The notes under the pieces are model-generated. The model did not search any database. It had not been told where the DNA came from and saw only the letters and a list, made by a program, of their open reading frames with translations. A program made the position numbers and the translations under genes. 64,000 bases of DNA, from positions 124,001-188,000 of the forward strand of contig JAFQOT010000013.1 in NCBI GenBank assembly GCA_017403065.1. Direction: 5' to 3'. Positions 32,469 to 43,055 of this stretch are shown one piece after another. The stretch's first letter is position 1; every line of letters starts with the position of its first letter. Source of the stretch: Clostridia bacterium (lineage in GTDB: Bacteria; Bacillota; Clostridia; Oscillospirales; Acutalibacteraceae).

Positions 32469-33602
32469 ATGGGAGATTATTTTATGACAGCTTATCTGAT
32501 CAGTTGTTCTGATCATTATGATCATAGATTACACGTTTTAGATGAATGTTTAAAATCACACGGATATTCTACCGTATATATAACCTCTAATTTTGACCAT
32601 ACTTCTAAAAATAAATTCAAATGCAATATTCCTGACAGTGTGCAGATTTCGGCAATGCCTTATAAAAAAAATCTTTCTTTGTCAAGAATACTTTCTCACA
32701 GAAAATTTGCAAAGGATGTATTTGAATATATAGAAAATCTAAAAACAGCTCCTGATATTATAGCTGCTATCGTTCCGCCCAACTTTATTACCTACTACGG
32801 TGCTAAATACAAGAAAAAGCATCCCAAATGCAAACTTATATTTGACATATTTGATATGTGGCCCGAAACTTTTCCGGGGGGTAAAATAAAAAAGTTACTT
32901 TTCCCTGTTTTTAAAATCTGGGCAGAGATACGCAACAAAAATCTTAACAAAGCAGATTTTGTTACTACTGAATGTGAATTATTCCGCAGCTTGCTTAAAT
33001 TACCTGATAAAAAAAGTCAATCTGTATATTTGTGTAAAGAAAGATTTGTAAACAAAGGTAAATTAAGCATACCCGAAAATCAAATCAATTTATGTTATTT
33101 AGGCTCAATAAATAATATTATAGGTATTGAAGATATATGTGAGCTTATAAAACGTTTGTCACTAAAAACAAAGGTTGAGCTTCATATAATCGGTAAAGGC
33201 GAAAAGGAACAGGAATTTATAGCCTCTGCTAAGCAGGCGGGCGCTGAGGTTATATTTTACGGCGCCGTTTATGATGATGATAAAAAACAGGATATTATAA
33301 ACAAATGCCATTACGGTTTGAATATTATGAAATCCTCTGTCTGCATAGGTCTTACTATGAAATCTATCGACTATTTCCGTCACGGTATACCTATTATAAA
33401 CAACATTCCTGCCGATACTCAAAATTTAGTTGAAAGTGAGAGAATCGGCATTCAGTTAAATGAAAATACGTCAGCAAATATCTTAAGTATCTCAAACCAA
33501 GAAAACATACAAATGAGACAACAGGTTGATAAGGTTTTTGCAGAAAAATTTGAAAAAACGGTTGTTTTAAAGCAATATGACGATATTTTTTCAAAATTAT
33601 AA
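32469..33602 (+). CDS. Glycosyltransferase (GT4-like), first gene of the polysaccharide operon
   Basis: A two-domain GT-B fold protein of 377 residues. The N-terminal half has FDIFDMWPETFPG and a basic region. The C-terminal half has INLCYLGSINNIIGIEDI, ELHIIGKGEKEQEF and CHYGLNIMKSS...GLTMKSIDYFRHGIPII, the usual nucleotide-sugar site region. No membrane anchor is obvious. The start is duplicated: GAGGG and ATG are followed 15 bp later by GGGAG and a second ATG (32484), within a near-repeat of ATTATTTTATGGGAGATTAT. Donor and acceptor are unknown. Confidence 0.8.
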   Translation: MGDYFMTAYLISCSDHYDHRLHVLDECLKSHGYSTVYITSNFDHTSKNKFKCNIPDSVQISAMPYKKNLSLSRILSHRKFAKDVFEYIENLKTAPDIIAAIVPPNFITYYGAKYKKKHPKCKLIFDIFDMWPETFPGGKIKKLLFPVFKIWAEIRNKNLNKADFVTTECELFRSLLKLPDKKSQSVYLCKERFVNKGKLSIPENQINLCYLGSINNIIGIEDICELIKRLSLKTKVELHIIGKGEKEQEFIASAKQAGAEVIFYGAVYDDDKKQDIINKCHYGLNIMKSSVCIGLTMKSIDYFRHGIPIINNIPADTQNLVESERIGIQLNENTSANILSISNQENIQMRQQVDKVFAEKFEKTVVLKQYDDIFSKL

Positions 33603-33683
33603 AACTTTTTTGTCCAGACAGTTAAGCTAAGTTTTCTTTATTTATTGATTTGCAGACACTTTTACAACAAAGCGGAGGTTTTT

Positions 33684-34736
33684 ATGCGTATTGTAGTTAA
33701 TGATATTGCCGCCAGTTCAGGTGGAGTATTGACTGTTTTAAAAGACTTTTATGAATTTGTTAAAGAAAATGATAAAGAAAATGAATGGTTTTTTTTAGTT
33801 GGTGACGATTATATTCAACCCTCAGAAAACATTCACGTAATCAAGCTGCCTGAAATTAAAAAAAGCTATATAAAAAGATTGATATTTGATTTTATAACCG
33901 GAAAAAAACTAATAAAAAAGCTTAATGCCGACTGTATTTTTTCTCTGCAAAACACAGTTATTCACGGTGTAAAAATACCTCAAACAGTCTATCAACATCA
34001 ACCTTTGCCCTTTCAAGATATAAAAAATTACTCCTTTTTTAAAAAAGATGAGAGAAAATTAGCTGTATATCAGCATCTCATTGGGAAGATTATTTTTCTG
34101 TCAGCAAAAAAGGCGGACAAGCTTATAGTACAAACCGAGTGGATGCGAGAAGCTATATGCGAAAAATGCTCTGTTTCTAAAGAGAAGATTGTAAAAATCG
34201 CTCCTAATATTGAGAATTCAGACAGTATGCGTGTAGCTGTAGAAAGAAAAAATAATATCTTTTTCTTCCCTACCTCCAATATGCCTTATAAAAATATTTC
34301 TTGTATATATGAAGCATGTAAGCTGTTAGAAAGCAAAAATCTCGATTTTACTGTTAAAATAACAGTACCCGATGGAAATCCCCAAAAAAATATTGAATAT
34401 ATAGGTCAAATTCCAAGAAATGAAGTTTTCGCAAATTTATGCGAAGGCACTCTTATTTTCCCATCATATATTGAAACCTTTGGTTATCCCTTAATTGAAG
34501 CAGCCCAAATGGGAGCGATTGTTTTGGCGGCTGATTGCCCGTATGCCCACGAAGTAATAGGCGATTATGAAAACACCTACTATTTTGATCCATTCAAGCC
34601 TGAACAATTAGCTGTTTTAATGGAAAAAATAATAACAGGTGACATACAGCATCGCGATGTGTTTAAAAAGATGGATTCTGTTGAAAACACGTGGCAAAAG
34701 GTTGTAGAAGAAGTTATTTCCGCTAAAAAGGAGTGA
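33684..34736 (+). CDS. Glycosyltransferase family 4
   Basis: This GT-B protein starts MRIVVNDIAASSGGVLTV, where SGGV is the typical N-terminal glycine loop. The C-terminal half holds the donor site, IFPSYIETFGYPLIEAAQMG followed by ADCPYAHEVIGDYENTYYFD, with the Glu-x7-Glu pattern of GT4. An upstream ATG (33645) is open, but GGAGG precedes 33684 at good spacing. It makes one linkage of the repeat unit; sugars unknown. Confidence 0.85.
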   Translation: MRIVVNDIAASSGGVLTVLKDFYEFVKENDKENEWFFLVGDDYIQPSENIHVIKLPEIKKSYIKRLIFDFITGKKLIKKLNADCIFSLQNTVIHGVKIPQTVYQHQPLPFQDIKNYSFFKKDERKLAVYQHLIGKIIFLSAKKADKLIVQTEWMREAICEKCSVSKEKIVKIAPNIENSDSMRVAVERKNNIFFFPTSNMPYKNISCIYEACKLLESKNLDFTVKITVPDGNPQKNIEYIGQIPRNEVFANLCEGTLIFPSYIETFGYPLIEAAQMGAIVLAADCPYAHEVIGDYENTYYFDPFKPEQLAVLMEKIITGDIQHRDVFKKMDSVENTWQKVVEEVISAKKE

Positions 34737-34741
34737 ATGAA

Positions 34742-35686
34742 TTGACAGTTGCTGTTGCCATTGCATTATATAACGGTGAAAATTTTATAGAAAAGCAATT
34801 AGACACTATAAGATTACAAACTGTCAAACCAGATCAGGTTGTTCTGTGCGATGACGGTTCATCAGACAATACAATAAATTTAGTAAACGAATATATAGAC
34901 AGATTTTCTTTACAAGATAGCTGGAGGCTTTATAAAAACCAGGAAAATCTGGGATATGCAAAAAACTTTTATCACGCAATGGAATTATGCGATTGCGATT
35001 TAATATATCTTTGCGACCAGGACGATATTTGGAAAAATGATAAAATTGAAAAAATGAATAAGGTAATGGAAGAAAATTCTAATATTTCATTATTGATGTG
35101 TAAAGGCGGAGTAATTGATGCTGATGGCGAAGACTTGCACGGAATAATGATAAAAAAATCTAACGAAACCCAAAGCCTTACTCAAATTTCTGTAGAAAAC
35201 ATTCTGCATATTTTCAACTGGACAGGTATGTTAATGTGTGTGCGCAAAAGCTTCTTTGACCAAAGAAAAAATATAATTTCAAAGATTTGCGCTCCCCACG
35301 ATTTTGTTCTGGCGTTATCTGCTGCTGACTGTAACGAGTTTTATGTATATGATTACATAGGCGCATATCACAGAAGACACAGCAATAATGCCGCCCACGA
35401 GGAACACAGGATTTCAAAAATCCTTAATTTGAAAAGAAAAATTAAGGATATAGATGATTATAGCAACTATTTATATAGTATAGCAAATTCAGAAATTGAA
35501 ATACAGAACAAAAGTATGAATCTGCTTAAGGAAAGACTTGAAAAATCACAGCAAAGAAAACAAGCATTAAAGGAAAAAAGTTTAAAAAAGATATTGAAGG
35601 TATATTTTTCTGATAGACAAAAAATGCTTAGGCCTATTTCTTTATTATGTGATATTTGGCTTATAATTTTTGGAAGGATGAACTAA
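34742..35686 (+). CDS. Glycosyltransferase family 2 (rhamnosyltransferase-like)
   Basis: A GT-A fold enzyme. VAVAIALYNGENFIEKQL, LCDDGSSDNT (first Asp pair) and IYLCDQDDIWKNDKIE (DxD metal site) define the catalytic domain. The C-terminal helical, charged tail is common in GT2 enzymes acting on lipid-linked sugars. AAGGAG lies 8 nt before TTG at 34742, which I take as start; GTG at 34733 overlaps the preceding stop and lacks a binding site. Next to rml genes, rhamnose is a plausible donor sugar. Confidence 0.85.
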   Translation: MTVAVAIALYNGENFIEKQLDTIRLQTVKPDQVVLCDDGSSDNTINLVNEYIDRFSLQDSWRLYKNQENLGYAKNFYHAMELCDCDLIYLCDQDDIWKNDKIEKMNKVMEENSNISLLMCKGGVIDADGEDLHGIMIKKSNETQSLTQISVENILHIFNWTGMLMCVRKSFFDQRKNIISKICAPHDFVLALSAADCNEFYVYDYIGAYHRRHSNNAAHEEHRISKILNLKRKIKDIDDYSNYLYSIANSEIEIQNKSMNLLKERLEKSQQRKQALKEKSLKKILKVYFSDRQKMLRPISLLCDIWLIIFGRMN

Positions 35687-35687
35687 A

Positions 35688-37100
35688 TTGCCTAAAATTT
35701 TATCAAACAACAAATTAGAAAAAATTGCATTTATCTTATTAAATATATTAGCAGCCGACCTTTGTATTTTCGGCGCAGGGCGTCTTATAGAGTTTGGACC
35801 ATTAACTTTTAGAATGATTTTGCTTTTACTGCTTTTTGCAGCTTGTATTCCCCTGTTTATAAAAAATTTCAAAAATCTTTTTAAAAGTAGGTACATTGCC
35901 GCAATTTTAATTTTTGGAATTCTTGTTGTTTTTTCAACTTTTGTTGGTATCATCAATAATAATAGAATAAGCTTAATTATAACTGACGTAAAAGGATTTA
36001 TTTATTTTGCTTTTCTACCCTGCGTAATTGTTTTAGTTAATTCGTATGAAAAAATTCTTTTGTTAGCTAAAACCTGTATGTACTCAGCGACAGTTCAGGC
36101 TTTGATTCATATAATTTTTATATGCTTCTATATTGCAGATGTTTCTTGGCTTGAAGCTTTTGCTGAATTTTGCGATGAAAAAAGATTTTTCTATGTATCA
36201 TACTTAATATCTTCAAATAATGTACGTGTAAACTTTTTTAGCTCAATTTGCTTATTGTTAGGAATTGCTTTTTCAATTTACTTTAGCATAAAAACCACAT
36301 CGAAGGTATTAAAAATCATATATCCGTTAATAACAGCCCTTTGCGGTTTTTCATTACTAATGTCATACACAAGGTCTATATATCTTGCTGTAGGTGTAAC
36401 GGTAATTACTTTTTTGATTTTTTTGTTTATTCGTTCTACCAAAAACGAAAGAATTGCAATTTTAAAGCATTTAGCAATTACAGTGCTGTCTTTTAGTATT
36501 ATAACAGCTGGATTCGGCATTAAAACAGGTGAAAATTATTTCACCTATGCATTGTCACGAACGTTTATAGGAATAGATTTTTTCGAGGATTTATTTGATG
36601 GCTCGAACTTAAATTTAGACGGTGACAGCGATTTGGATGATGACTCTGATGAGTCAGAAGACGAAAAAGATAAAGATACATTTTATAAAAATACAATAGC
36701 TTCAGACGGTATACGCGCGCTGACTGTTAAGGAATTGATAACAAATATTAAAAAATCTCCTATAATCGGCTTGGGATTAGGCGCAGAAATACCCTCCCGT
36801 CCTAACGGTCTTAACGAATACTTCTTTTTAGACTTATTATCAAAAATGGGAATAATCGGTCTGGGTTGTTATTTATCTCCGTTAATATTTATGTTAGTTC
36901 AGCTCATACAGCTTTTTAAGAAAAAAAATAAACAAATTCTTTTATTATTGGGTTGGTTTTGCGTATTATTAGGTTTGATTATTTATTCTTACTTCACACC
37001 TTGTATGAATTCTTCTGTAGGAATTTTACCGTACTGTTTTATAATGGCGGTATTTGAATTTTATAAAAAATCAGAACTTGATTTGGAGGAACAGTTATGA
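35688..37100 (+). CDS. O-antigen ligase/polymerase-like membrane protein (Wzy candidate)
   Basis: A 470-residue protein with about eleven membrane helices. It contains the Wzy_C-like loop segments [15 protein letters not shown] and [32 protein letters not shown], with the Arg and His/Asn pattern of polymerases. A large extracytosolic loop includes a strongly acidic run, [19 protein letters not shown], near residues 308-326. It starts at TTG with AAGGA 9 nt upstream. Pairing with a Wzx flippase in the operon supports a Wzx/Wzy assembly route. Confidence 0.8.
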   Translation: MPKILSNNKLEKIAFILLNILAADLCIFGAGRLIEFGPLTFRMILLLLLFAACIPLFIKNFKNLFKSRYIAAILIFGILVVFSTFVGIINNNRISLIITDVKGFIYFAFLPCVIVLVNSYEKILLLAKTCMYSATVQALIHIIFICFYIADVSWLEAFAEFCDEKRFFYVSYLISSNNVRVNFFSSICLLLGIAFSIYFSIKTTSKVLKIIYPLITALCGFSLLMSYTRSIYLAVGVTVITFLIFLFIRSTKNERIAILKHLAITVLSFSIITAGFGIKTGENYFTYALSRTFIGIDFFEDLFDGSNLNLDGDSDLDDDSDESEDEKDKDTFYKNTIASDGIRALTVKELITNIKKSPIIGLGLGAEIPSRPNGLNEYFFLDLLSKMGIIGLGCYLSPLIFMLVQLIQLFKKKNKQILLLLGWFCVLLGLIIYSYFTPCMNSSVGILPYCFIMAVFEFYKKSELDLEEQL

Positions 37101-37993
37101 AAGGTATTATTTTAGCAGGTGGCTCAGGTACAAGACTTTATCCTCTTACAAAGGTTACTTCTAAGCAGCTACTTCCGATTTACGACAAACCGATGATTTA
37201 TTACCCTATGTCCGTACTGATGAATGCGGGTATCCGAGATATTTTAATAATATCCACCCCACAGGATACACCAAGATTTAAGGACCTTTTGGGCGACGGC
37301 AAGCAGTTCGGTGTTAATCTTTCCTACGCTGTTCAGCCCTCACCTGACGGACTTGCGCAAGCATTCATAATCGGCGCAGATTTTATCGGTGATGATACTG
37401 TAGCTATGGTGCTTGGTGATAATATTTTTGCAGGTCACGGCTTGAAAAAACGTCTTAAAGCGGCTGTCGACAATGCCGAAAAAGGCAAAGGCGCTACCGT
37501 TTTCGGTTATTACGTTGATGACCCTGAACGTTTTGGAATTGTTGAATTTGATAAAGACGGACATGCTATTTCTATAGAAGAAAAGCCAGAAAAACCTAAA
37601 AGCAATTACTGTGTTACAGGTCTTTATTTCTATGATAACCGTGTTGTTGAATATGCAAAGAATTTAAAGCCCTCTGCCCGCGGTGAATTAGAAATAACCG
37701 ATTTGAACCGTATTTATCTTGAAAAAGGCGACTTAAATGTAGAGCTTTTAGGTCAAGGCTTTACCTGGCTTGACACAGGCACACACGAAAGCTTGGTAGA
37801 AGCTACCAACTTTGTTAAAACTGTGGAAACACATCAGCACAGAAAAATTGCCTGTCTTGAAGAAATTGCATACCTTAACGGTTGGATAACCAAAGACGAT
37901 GTTTTAGAGGTTTATGAGGTATTAAAGAAAAATCAATACGGTCAGTATTTAAAGGATGTACTTGACGGTAAATATATTGATGTTTTACATTAA
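37097..37993 (+). CDS. rmlA: Glucose-1-phosphate thymidylyltransferase RmlA
   Basis: First step of dTDP-L-rhamnose synthesis. The nucleotidyltransferase loop [18 protein letters not shown] is at the N-terminus, with [26 protein letters not shown] and the sugar-binding [19 protein letters not shown] segment in parts. Length 298 is standard. The ATG overlaps the wzy-like stop by 4 bp. Confidence 0.97.
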   Translation: MKGIILAGGSGTRLYPLTKVTSKQLLPIYDKPMIYYPMSVLMNAGIRDILIISTPQDTPRFKDLLGDGKQFGVNLSYAVQPSPDGLAQAFIIGADFIGDDTVAMVLGDNIFAGHGLKKRLKAAVDNAEKGKGATVFGYYVDDPERFGIVEFDKDGHAISIEEKPEKPKSNYCVTGLYFYDNRVVEYAKNLKPSARGELEITDLNRIYLEKGDLNVELLGQGFTWLDTGTHESLVEATNFVKTVETHQHRKIACLEEIAYLNGWITKDDVLEVYEVLKKNQYGQYLKDVLDGKYIDVLH

Positions 37994-38011
37994 GTAAAGG
38001 GAGAAAAAATT

Positions 38012-39031
38012 ATGAATATTATTGTTACAGGCGGCGCAGGATTTATCGGAAGCAATTTTGTTTTCCATATGTTAAAGAAATATCCTGATTATAGAATTAT
38101 TTGTCTTGATAAGCTTACCTATGCTGGTAATCTTTCTACATTGGCTCCGGTTATGGATAACCCTAATTTCAGATTTGTAAAGGCTGACATCTGCGACCGC
38201 GAGGCTGTTTATAAGCTATTCGAAGAAGAAAAACCAGATGTTATTGTTAACTTTGCGGCTGAAAGCCACGTTGACCGTTCTATTGAAAACCCTGAAATCT
38301 TTTTACAAACAAATATTTTAGGTACACAGGTTCTTATGGATGCCTGCCGCAAATACGGTATTACGCGCTACCATCAGGTTTCTACCGATGAAGTGTACGG
38401 TGATTTACCGCTTGACCGTCCTGACCTTTTCTTCACAGAAGAAACACCTATTCACACCTCTTCCCCTTATTCAAGCTCTAAAGCAGGCGCTGACCTACTT
38501 GTTTTAGCTTATCACAGAACCTACGGTCTACCTGTTACTATTTCCCGTTGCTCAAACAACTACGGACCATACCACTTCCCTGAGAAATTGATTCCTTTAA
38601 TGATAGCAAACGCTTTAAACGACAAGCCGCTCCCCGTTTATGGTGAAGGATTAAACGTTCGCGACTGGCTATATGTTGAAGACCATTGTAAAGCTATCGA
38701 CCTTATTATTCATAAGGGCTGTGTTGGCGAGGTTTACAACATCGGCGGTCACAATGAAATGAAGAATATTGATATTGTTAAAATTATCTGCAAGGCTCTT
38801 GGTAAACCCGAAAGCCTGATTACCTATGTAGCTGACCGAAAGGGTCACGATATGCGTTACGCTATCGACCCTACTAAAATTCACAATGAATTGGGTTGGT
38901 TGCCTGAAACAAAATTTGTTGATGGTATTAAGAAGACTATTCAGTGGTATCTCGATAATAAAGAATGGTGGGAAACCATTATTTCAGGCGAATACCAAAA
39001 CTATTACGATAAAATGTACGGTAACAGATAA
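38012..39031 (+). CDS. rmlB: dTDP-glucose 4,6-dehydratase RmlB
   Basis: Second step of dTDP-L-rhamnose synthesis; an NAD+-dependent extended SDR. The Rossmann loop TGGAGFIGSNF, NFAAESHVDRSIENP, VSTDEVYGDL (catalytic Thr/Asp/Glu region) and the YSSSKAGADLLVLAYHRTYG catalytic Tyr/Lys segment are present. Its stop overlaps the rmlD start by one base. Confidence 0.97.
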   Translation: MNIIVTGGAGFIGSNFVFHMLKKYPDYRIICLDKLTYAGNLSTLAPVMDNPNFRFVKADICDREAVYKLFEEEKPDVIVNFAAESHVDRSIENPEIFLQTNILGTQVLMDACRKYGITRYHQVSTDEVYGDLPLDRPDLFFTEETPIHTSSPYSSSKAGADLLVLAYHRTYGLPVTISRCSNNYGPYHFPEKLIPLMIANALNDKPLPVYGEGLNVRDWLYVEDHCKAIDLIIHKGCVGEVYNIGGHNEMKNIDIVKIICKALGKPESLITYVADRKGHDMRYAIDPTKIHNELGWLPETKFVDGIKKTIQWYLDNKEWWETIISGEYQNYYDKMYGNR

Positions 39032-39945
39032 TGAAAATTTTTGTAACTGGCGTGGCAGGTCAACTTGGCCACGATGTAATGAATGAAATTTTTAAACGGG
39101 GACACAAGGGTATTGGCAGCGATATTGCTCCTTGCTATAGCGGGTCTGCTGACGGCACACCCGTTGCATCTATGCCCTATGTTTCTCTGGATATTACCAA
39201 TAAAGAAGCGGTTGAAAGCACAATAACATCAGTTAACCCTGATGTTGTTGTGCATTGTGCTGCTTGGACAGCTGTTGACCTTGCAGAAGACGAGGAAAAC
39301 AAGGAAAAGGTAATGAAAATCAATGCCCAAGGAACAAAAAATATTGCCGATGTATGTAAAAAGCTTGATTGCAAAATGATTTACATCAGCACAGACTATG
39401 TTTTTGACGGACAGGGCGTTGAACCATGGAAGCCCGACTGCAAGGATTATGCTCCTCTAAGCGTATACGGAAAATCAAAGCTTGAGGGTGAGCTTGCCGT
39501 TGCTAACACCCTAAGTAAATACTTTATTGTAAGAATTGCCTGGGTATTCGGACTTAACGGCAACAACTTTATTAAAACAATGCTTAACGTGGGTAAAAAG
39601 TACGATACTGTAAGGGTTGTAAGCGACCAAATCGGCACCCCAACCTATACCATCGACCTATCTCGCCTTTTAGTAGATATGGCCGAGTCTGAAAAATATG
39701 GATATTACCACGCTACAAACGAGGGTGGATATATCAGTTGGTATGATTTTACCTGTGAAATATTCCGTCAGGCAGATTATTCAACAAAGGTAGTTCCTGT
39801 AACTACAGAAGAATACGGTCTGTCAAAAGCTGCAAGACCTTTCAACAGCAGACTTGATAAAACCAAGCTGACACAAAATGGCTTTACTCCCCTGCCCGAC
39901 TGGAAGGATGCATTAAGCAGATATTTAAAAGAAATAAAAGAATAA
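39031..39945 (+). CDS. rmlD: dTDP-4-dehydrorhamnose reductase RmlD
   Basis: Fourth step of dTDP-L-rhamnose synthesis. An NAD(P)H-binding loop TGVAGQLGHDV, STDYVFDGQG, catalytic YGKSKLEGE and WVFGLNGNNFI are seen, all typical of RmlD. The insert PCYSGSADGTPVASMPYVSL replaces the usual short segment after the first beta strand. The gene order A-B-D-C differs from the common A-B-C-D. Confidence 0.95.
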   Translation: MKIFVTGVAGQLGHDVMNEIFKRGHKGIGSDIAPCYSGSADGTPVASMPYVSLDITNKEAVESTITSVNPDVVVHCAAWTAVDLAEDEENKEKVMKINAQGTKNIADVCKKLDCKMIYISTDYVFDGQGVEPWKPDCKDYAPLSVYGKSKLEGELAVANTLSKYFIVRIAWVFGLNGNNFIKTMLNVGKKYDTVRVVSDQIGTPTYTIDLSRLLVDMAESEKYGYYHATNEGGYISWYDFTCEIFRQADYSTKVVPVTTEEYGLSKAARPFNSRLDKTKLTQNGFTPLPDWKDALSRYLKEIKE

Positions 39946-39956
39946 GAGGAATAACT

Positions 39957-40559
39957 ATGGGACAGATAAAGGTTACAAAATGCGATATTGAAGGTCTTTA
40001 TATTATAGAGCCTGCTGTGCACGGCGATGCACGAGGTTACTTTATGGAAACATACAGTCAACGCGATATGGAAGAAGCAGGACTTAATATGGTTTTTGTT
40101 CAGGATAACCAGAGTATGTCTGTTAAAGGTGTGCTTCGCGGCTTGCATTTCCAAAAAGAATACCCCCAAGGCAAGCTTGTGCGTGTTATTAAGGGCAGAG
40201 TGTTTGACGTTGCCGTTGACCTTCGTAAAGATAGCGCCACATACGGCAAATGGTTTGGCGTAGAGCTTACCGAAGAAAATAAAAAGCAATTCTATATATC
40301 CGAAGGCTTTGCTCACGGATTTTTAGTGCTTTCAGACACAGCCGAATTTTGCTACAAGGTAACCGACTTCTACCACCCAGGTGACGAGGGCGGTCTTGCT
40401 TGGAACGACCCTGAAATCGGCATCAAATGGCCTGAGCTTTTAGGTGAGTATAACGGCACTGCGAGTGCTGAAGGTTACACTCTTTCAGACGGAACGCCCC
40501 TTAATTTAAGCGATAAAGACCAAAAATGGTTAGGTGTTAACGATACATTTAAGTTTTAA
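39957..40559 (+). CDS. rmlC: dTDP-4-dehydrorhamnose 3,5-epimerase RmlC
   Basis: Third step of dTDP-L-rhamnose synthesis; a cupin epimerase. Key segments are FVQDNQSMSVKGVLRGLHFQ (catalytic His), QGKLVRVIKGRVFDVAVDLR (Asp of the His-Asp pair) and FYISEGFAHGFLVLSD. With rmlA, B and D it completes the pathway in this operon. Confidence 0.96.
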   Translation: MGQIKVTKCDIEGLYIIEPAVHGDARGYFMETYSQRDMEEAGLNMVFVQDNQSMSVKGVLRGLHFQKEYPQGKLVRVIKGRVFDVAVDLRKDSATYGKWFGVELTEENKKQFYISEGFAHGFLVLSDTAEFCYKVTDFYHPGDEGGLAWNDPEIGIKWPELLGEYNGTASAEGYTLSDGTPLNLSDKDQKWLGVNDTFKF

Positions 40560-40580
40560 AAGTAACGGTTTTGGAGAAAA

Positions 40581-41546
40581 ATGATGAAAATTTCGGTTGC
40601 TTTATGCACTTATAACGGTGAAAAATTTATAAGCGAGCAATTACAAAGTATAATAAATCAAACAGTAAGTGTAGACGAAATAATTATTTGTGACGATAAT
40701 TCTACAGATAAAACCGCATCAATTTGCGAAGAAATACTAAGTAAAAGCGGAATTGATTATAAAATTGTAGTTAACGAAGCTTCACTTGGCGTTGCTAATA
40801 ATTTTTTAAAAGCTTTGAAAATGACAACAGGTGATTATATTTTTACCTGTGACCAAGACGATGTTTGGCATAAAAACAAGGTAGAAATTTTCATAAAAGA
40901 AGCTAAAAAAAGCAACCGTCTTATCTATTTCAGTAACGGTCTGTTAGTAGATTCAAACAATCATTCTTTAAACAAAACCCTTTGGGATTCTATAAATCTT
41001 AATTTTTCTGAAATTGAAGGCTGCGATTCCCCGCTTAAAACAATATTAAAAAGACCTATTGTTACGGGCGCGGCAATGTGCGTTTCAAAAAAATTGATTG
41101 ATAAAGTAGATTCTATACCTGAAAATTGGCTGCACGATGAGTGGTTTTCAATAATCGCTTCAGTAGAAAAGTCGATTATTCCTATAGACGAGATTACCTT
41201 TAACTACAGACAACACGGAAATAATGTAGTAGGAGCCACCAAAAAGAGCTTTAAAGAAGGATTATCAAGCTGGTTTAACGGATTTAATACCATATCAGAA
41301 TTTAGGAAATGTAAGAAAAACAGAGCCTTTGATATATTAAATATGGCGCAAAATACTGAATTTGAAGGTATAGCGCAAAAATATTTTGATTTCTGGAACA
41401 CACTTTATGAATTCCAAAATCTTTGTGCCTTAAAACAAATAATAAAAAACACAAAATATTTATTACAAGGTAAATACAATAAATTTTATACGGGCTACCG
41501 AGGATATTTACGTGATGTACTCGCAGCTGTTTTAGCTAAAAAATAA
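40581..41546 (+). CDS. Glycosyltransferase family 2
   Basis: The GT-A catalytic domain has VALCTYNGEKFISEQL, IICDDNSTDKT and FTCDQDDVWHKNKVE (DxD). The length and the C-terminal helical part resemble the GT2 gene at 34742, so the two may be paralogues acting on similar donors, plausibly rhamnose given the rml genes just upstream. Two ATGs stand in tandem at the start after GGAG. Confidence 0.85.
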   Translation: MMKISVALCTYNGEKFISEQLQSIINQTVSVDEIIICDDNSTDKTASICEEILSKSGIDYKIVVNEASLGVANNFLKALKMTTGDYIFTCDQDDVWHKNKVEIFIKEAKKSNRLIYFSNGLLVDSNNHSLNKTLWDSINLNFSEIEGCDSPLKTILKRPIVTGAAMCVSKKLIDKVDSIPENWLHDEWFSIIASVEKSIIPIDEITFNYRQHGNNVVGATKKSFKEGLSSWFNGFNTISEFRKCKKNRAFDILNMAQNTEFEGIAQKYFDFWNTLYEFQNLCALKQIIKNTKYLLQGKYNKFYTGYRGYLRDVLAAVLAKK

Positions 41547-41575
41547 AGTTTTAAGTTTATAACAGGAGGATAGTT

Positions 41576-42343
41576 ATGAAGACATCAATGGTTATTGTTG
41601 TATACAATAAATGGTGTGGCGATTCTTATACGTGTCAATTTTTGAAAAATACAAAATGTCCTCCCGATTTTGTTTTAGTAATTGATAATAGTACAAAACC
41701 AATAGATAATGAAAGCTATTGTAAAGAAAATAATTGGATGTATCATTCAATGCAGGGAAATGCAGGATTAACGAAGGCTTACAATGCAGCGTTATCCATT
41801 TTAAAGGATATGACAGATGTTATTGTATGGGCAGATGATGATACCCATTTCCCCGATTTATATTTTGAGTTATTACAAAATTATATAAAGCAAAACCAAA
41901 ATGCAAGTGTTTTTTTACCGATAGTAAAAAGCAATAATACTATAATTTCTCCTTGCATTTTTTCTACAAAGGAAATGATTATTGCCGATTCGATTGATAA
42001 GTTAGCAGATAAAGAAATCAGTGCTATCAATTCCGGAATGGCCGTCAAAATGTCACTTTATAATAATTACTGTTATGACGAAAAGTATTTTTTAGATTAT
42101 GTAGACCATGACTTTATGCGTTGGTGCAGGTTAAATTCAAAAGACTTTTGTATTATGGAAGACGTAAACTTGGAACAGACCTTTTTTGCACAAGGTACGG
42201 CATCAAAAAAAGCAAAACGAATAAGGTTTAATATATATAAAAAGGACTATGCCCGTTTTCAAAGAAAATGCGGGCTAGGTTGGTTTAAAATAATTGAACA
42301 ATTATTAAAGAAATTTATATACGAACAATTTATCTCGGATTGA
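41576..42343 (+). CDS. Glycosyltransferase family 2, short form
   Basis: A 255-residue GT-A-like enzyme: [17 protein letters not shown] at the start, [26 protein letters not shown] and [17 protein letters not shown] with the DDD metal motif. NSGMAVKMS and [18 protein letters not shown] are typical of rhamnosyltransferase-like GT2 proteins. AGGAGG precedes the start. The acceptor is unknown. Confidence 0.82.
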   Translation: MKTSMVIVVYNKWCGDSYTCQFLKNTKCPPDFVLVIDNSTKPIDNESYCKENNWMYHSMQGNAGLTKAYNAALSILKDMTDVIVWADDDTHFPDLYFELLQNYIKQNQNASVFLPIVKSNNTIISPCIFSTKEMIIADSIDKLADKEISAINSGMAVKMSLYNNYCYDEKYFLDYVDHDFMRWCRLNSKDFCIMEDVNLEQTFFAQGTASKKAKRIRFNIYKKDYARFQRKCGLGWFKIIEQLLKKFIYEQFISD

Positions 42344-42375
42344 TTTGTATTTATAAATGGATGAAGGCGAATGGT

Positions 42376-43026
42376 ATGACGAAGATAATAAAATGTATTC
42401 CTTTGATTTTTCAAAAATTCAAACAGGATGTTATAGAATTAAAAATAAAAAATGATTGGCGAAAAAATAATTTGCATAACAAAACAAACTTGGAGTTTCC
42501 ATTTGTAAATTATGATTGCATTCATGTTGGCAAAGGTACGTATGGTCCGATTTCAGCTATAATCTCCACACCTATAAATCATTTATATATCGGGAATTTT
42601 TGTTCTATTGCAAGTGAAGTTTCCTTTGTTGTAGCGGCAGACCATCCAACACAAAATATTTCTACTTATCCTTTTAAAACGCTTTGCTTAGGACAAGAAA
42701 AGGGCGAGGCTACTTCGAAGGGTGACATTATTGTTGATGATGATGTGTGGATAGGATATAGGGCAACTGTTTTATCAGGAGTTCATATAGGACAAGGTGC
42801 AATAATTGCTGCAGGCGCAATGGTAACCAAAGATGTACCGCCTTATGCGATAATGGGAGGAGTTCCTGCCAAAGTAATAGGGTATAGATTTTCAGAGGAA
42901 ATTTGTAATGAATTATTAAAAATTGATTTTTCTATATTAGACGGTGAAATGATAAAAAATAATATTGATAAATTGTATACACCGCTAACTTCAAATGAAC
43001 AACTTGATTGGATGCCTAAAAAGTAA
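42376..43026 (+). CDS. Hexapeptide-repeat O-acetyltransferase (CatB/XAT-like)
   Basis: A left-handed beta-helix acyltransferase that probably O-acetylates the polysaccharide or a sugar precursor. The helix runs from [14 protein letters not shown] to [20 protein letters not shown], followed by [18 protein letters not shown]. The catalytic His is in [12 protein letters not shown]. The frame is open from 42340, but ATG at 42376 has AAGG 8 nt upstream, giving 216 residues with a basic N-terminus. Confidence 0.85.
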   Translation: MTKIIKCIPLIFQKFKQDVIELKIKNDWRKNNLHNKTNLEFPFVNYDCIHVGKGTYGPISAIISTPINHLYIGNFCSIASEVSFVVAADHPTQNISTYPFKTLCLGQEKGEATSKGDIIVDDDVWIGYRATVLSGVHIGQGAIIAAGAMVTKDVPPYAIMGGVPAKVIGYRFSEEICNELLKIDFSILDGEMIKNNIDKLYTPLTSNEQLDWMPKK

Positions 43027-43055
43027 TCGGATCAGTTAAGGAGTAATGTTTTTTT

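Noticed and set aside
39777..40316. 179-residue minus-strand open frame across rmlD and rmlC
   Set aside because: Both plus-strand genes are complete and conserved; this frame lacks a ribosome site and a recognisable domain.
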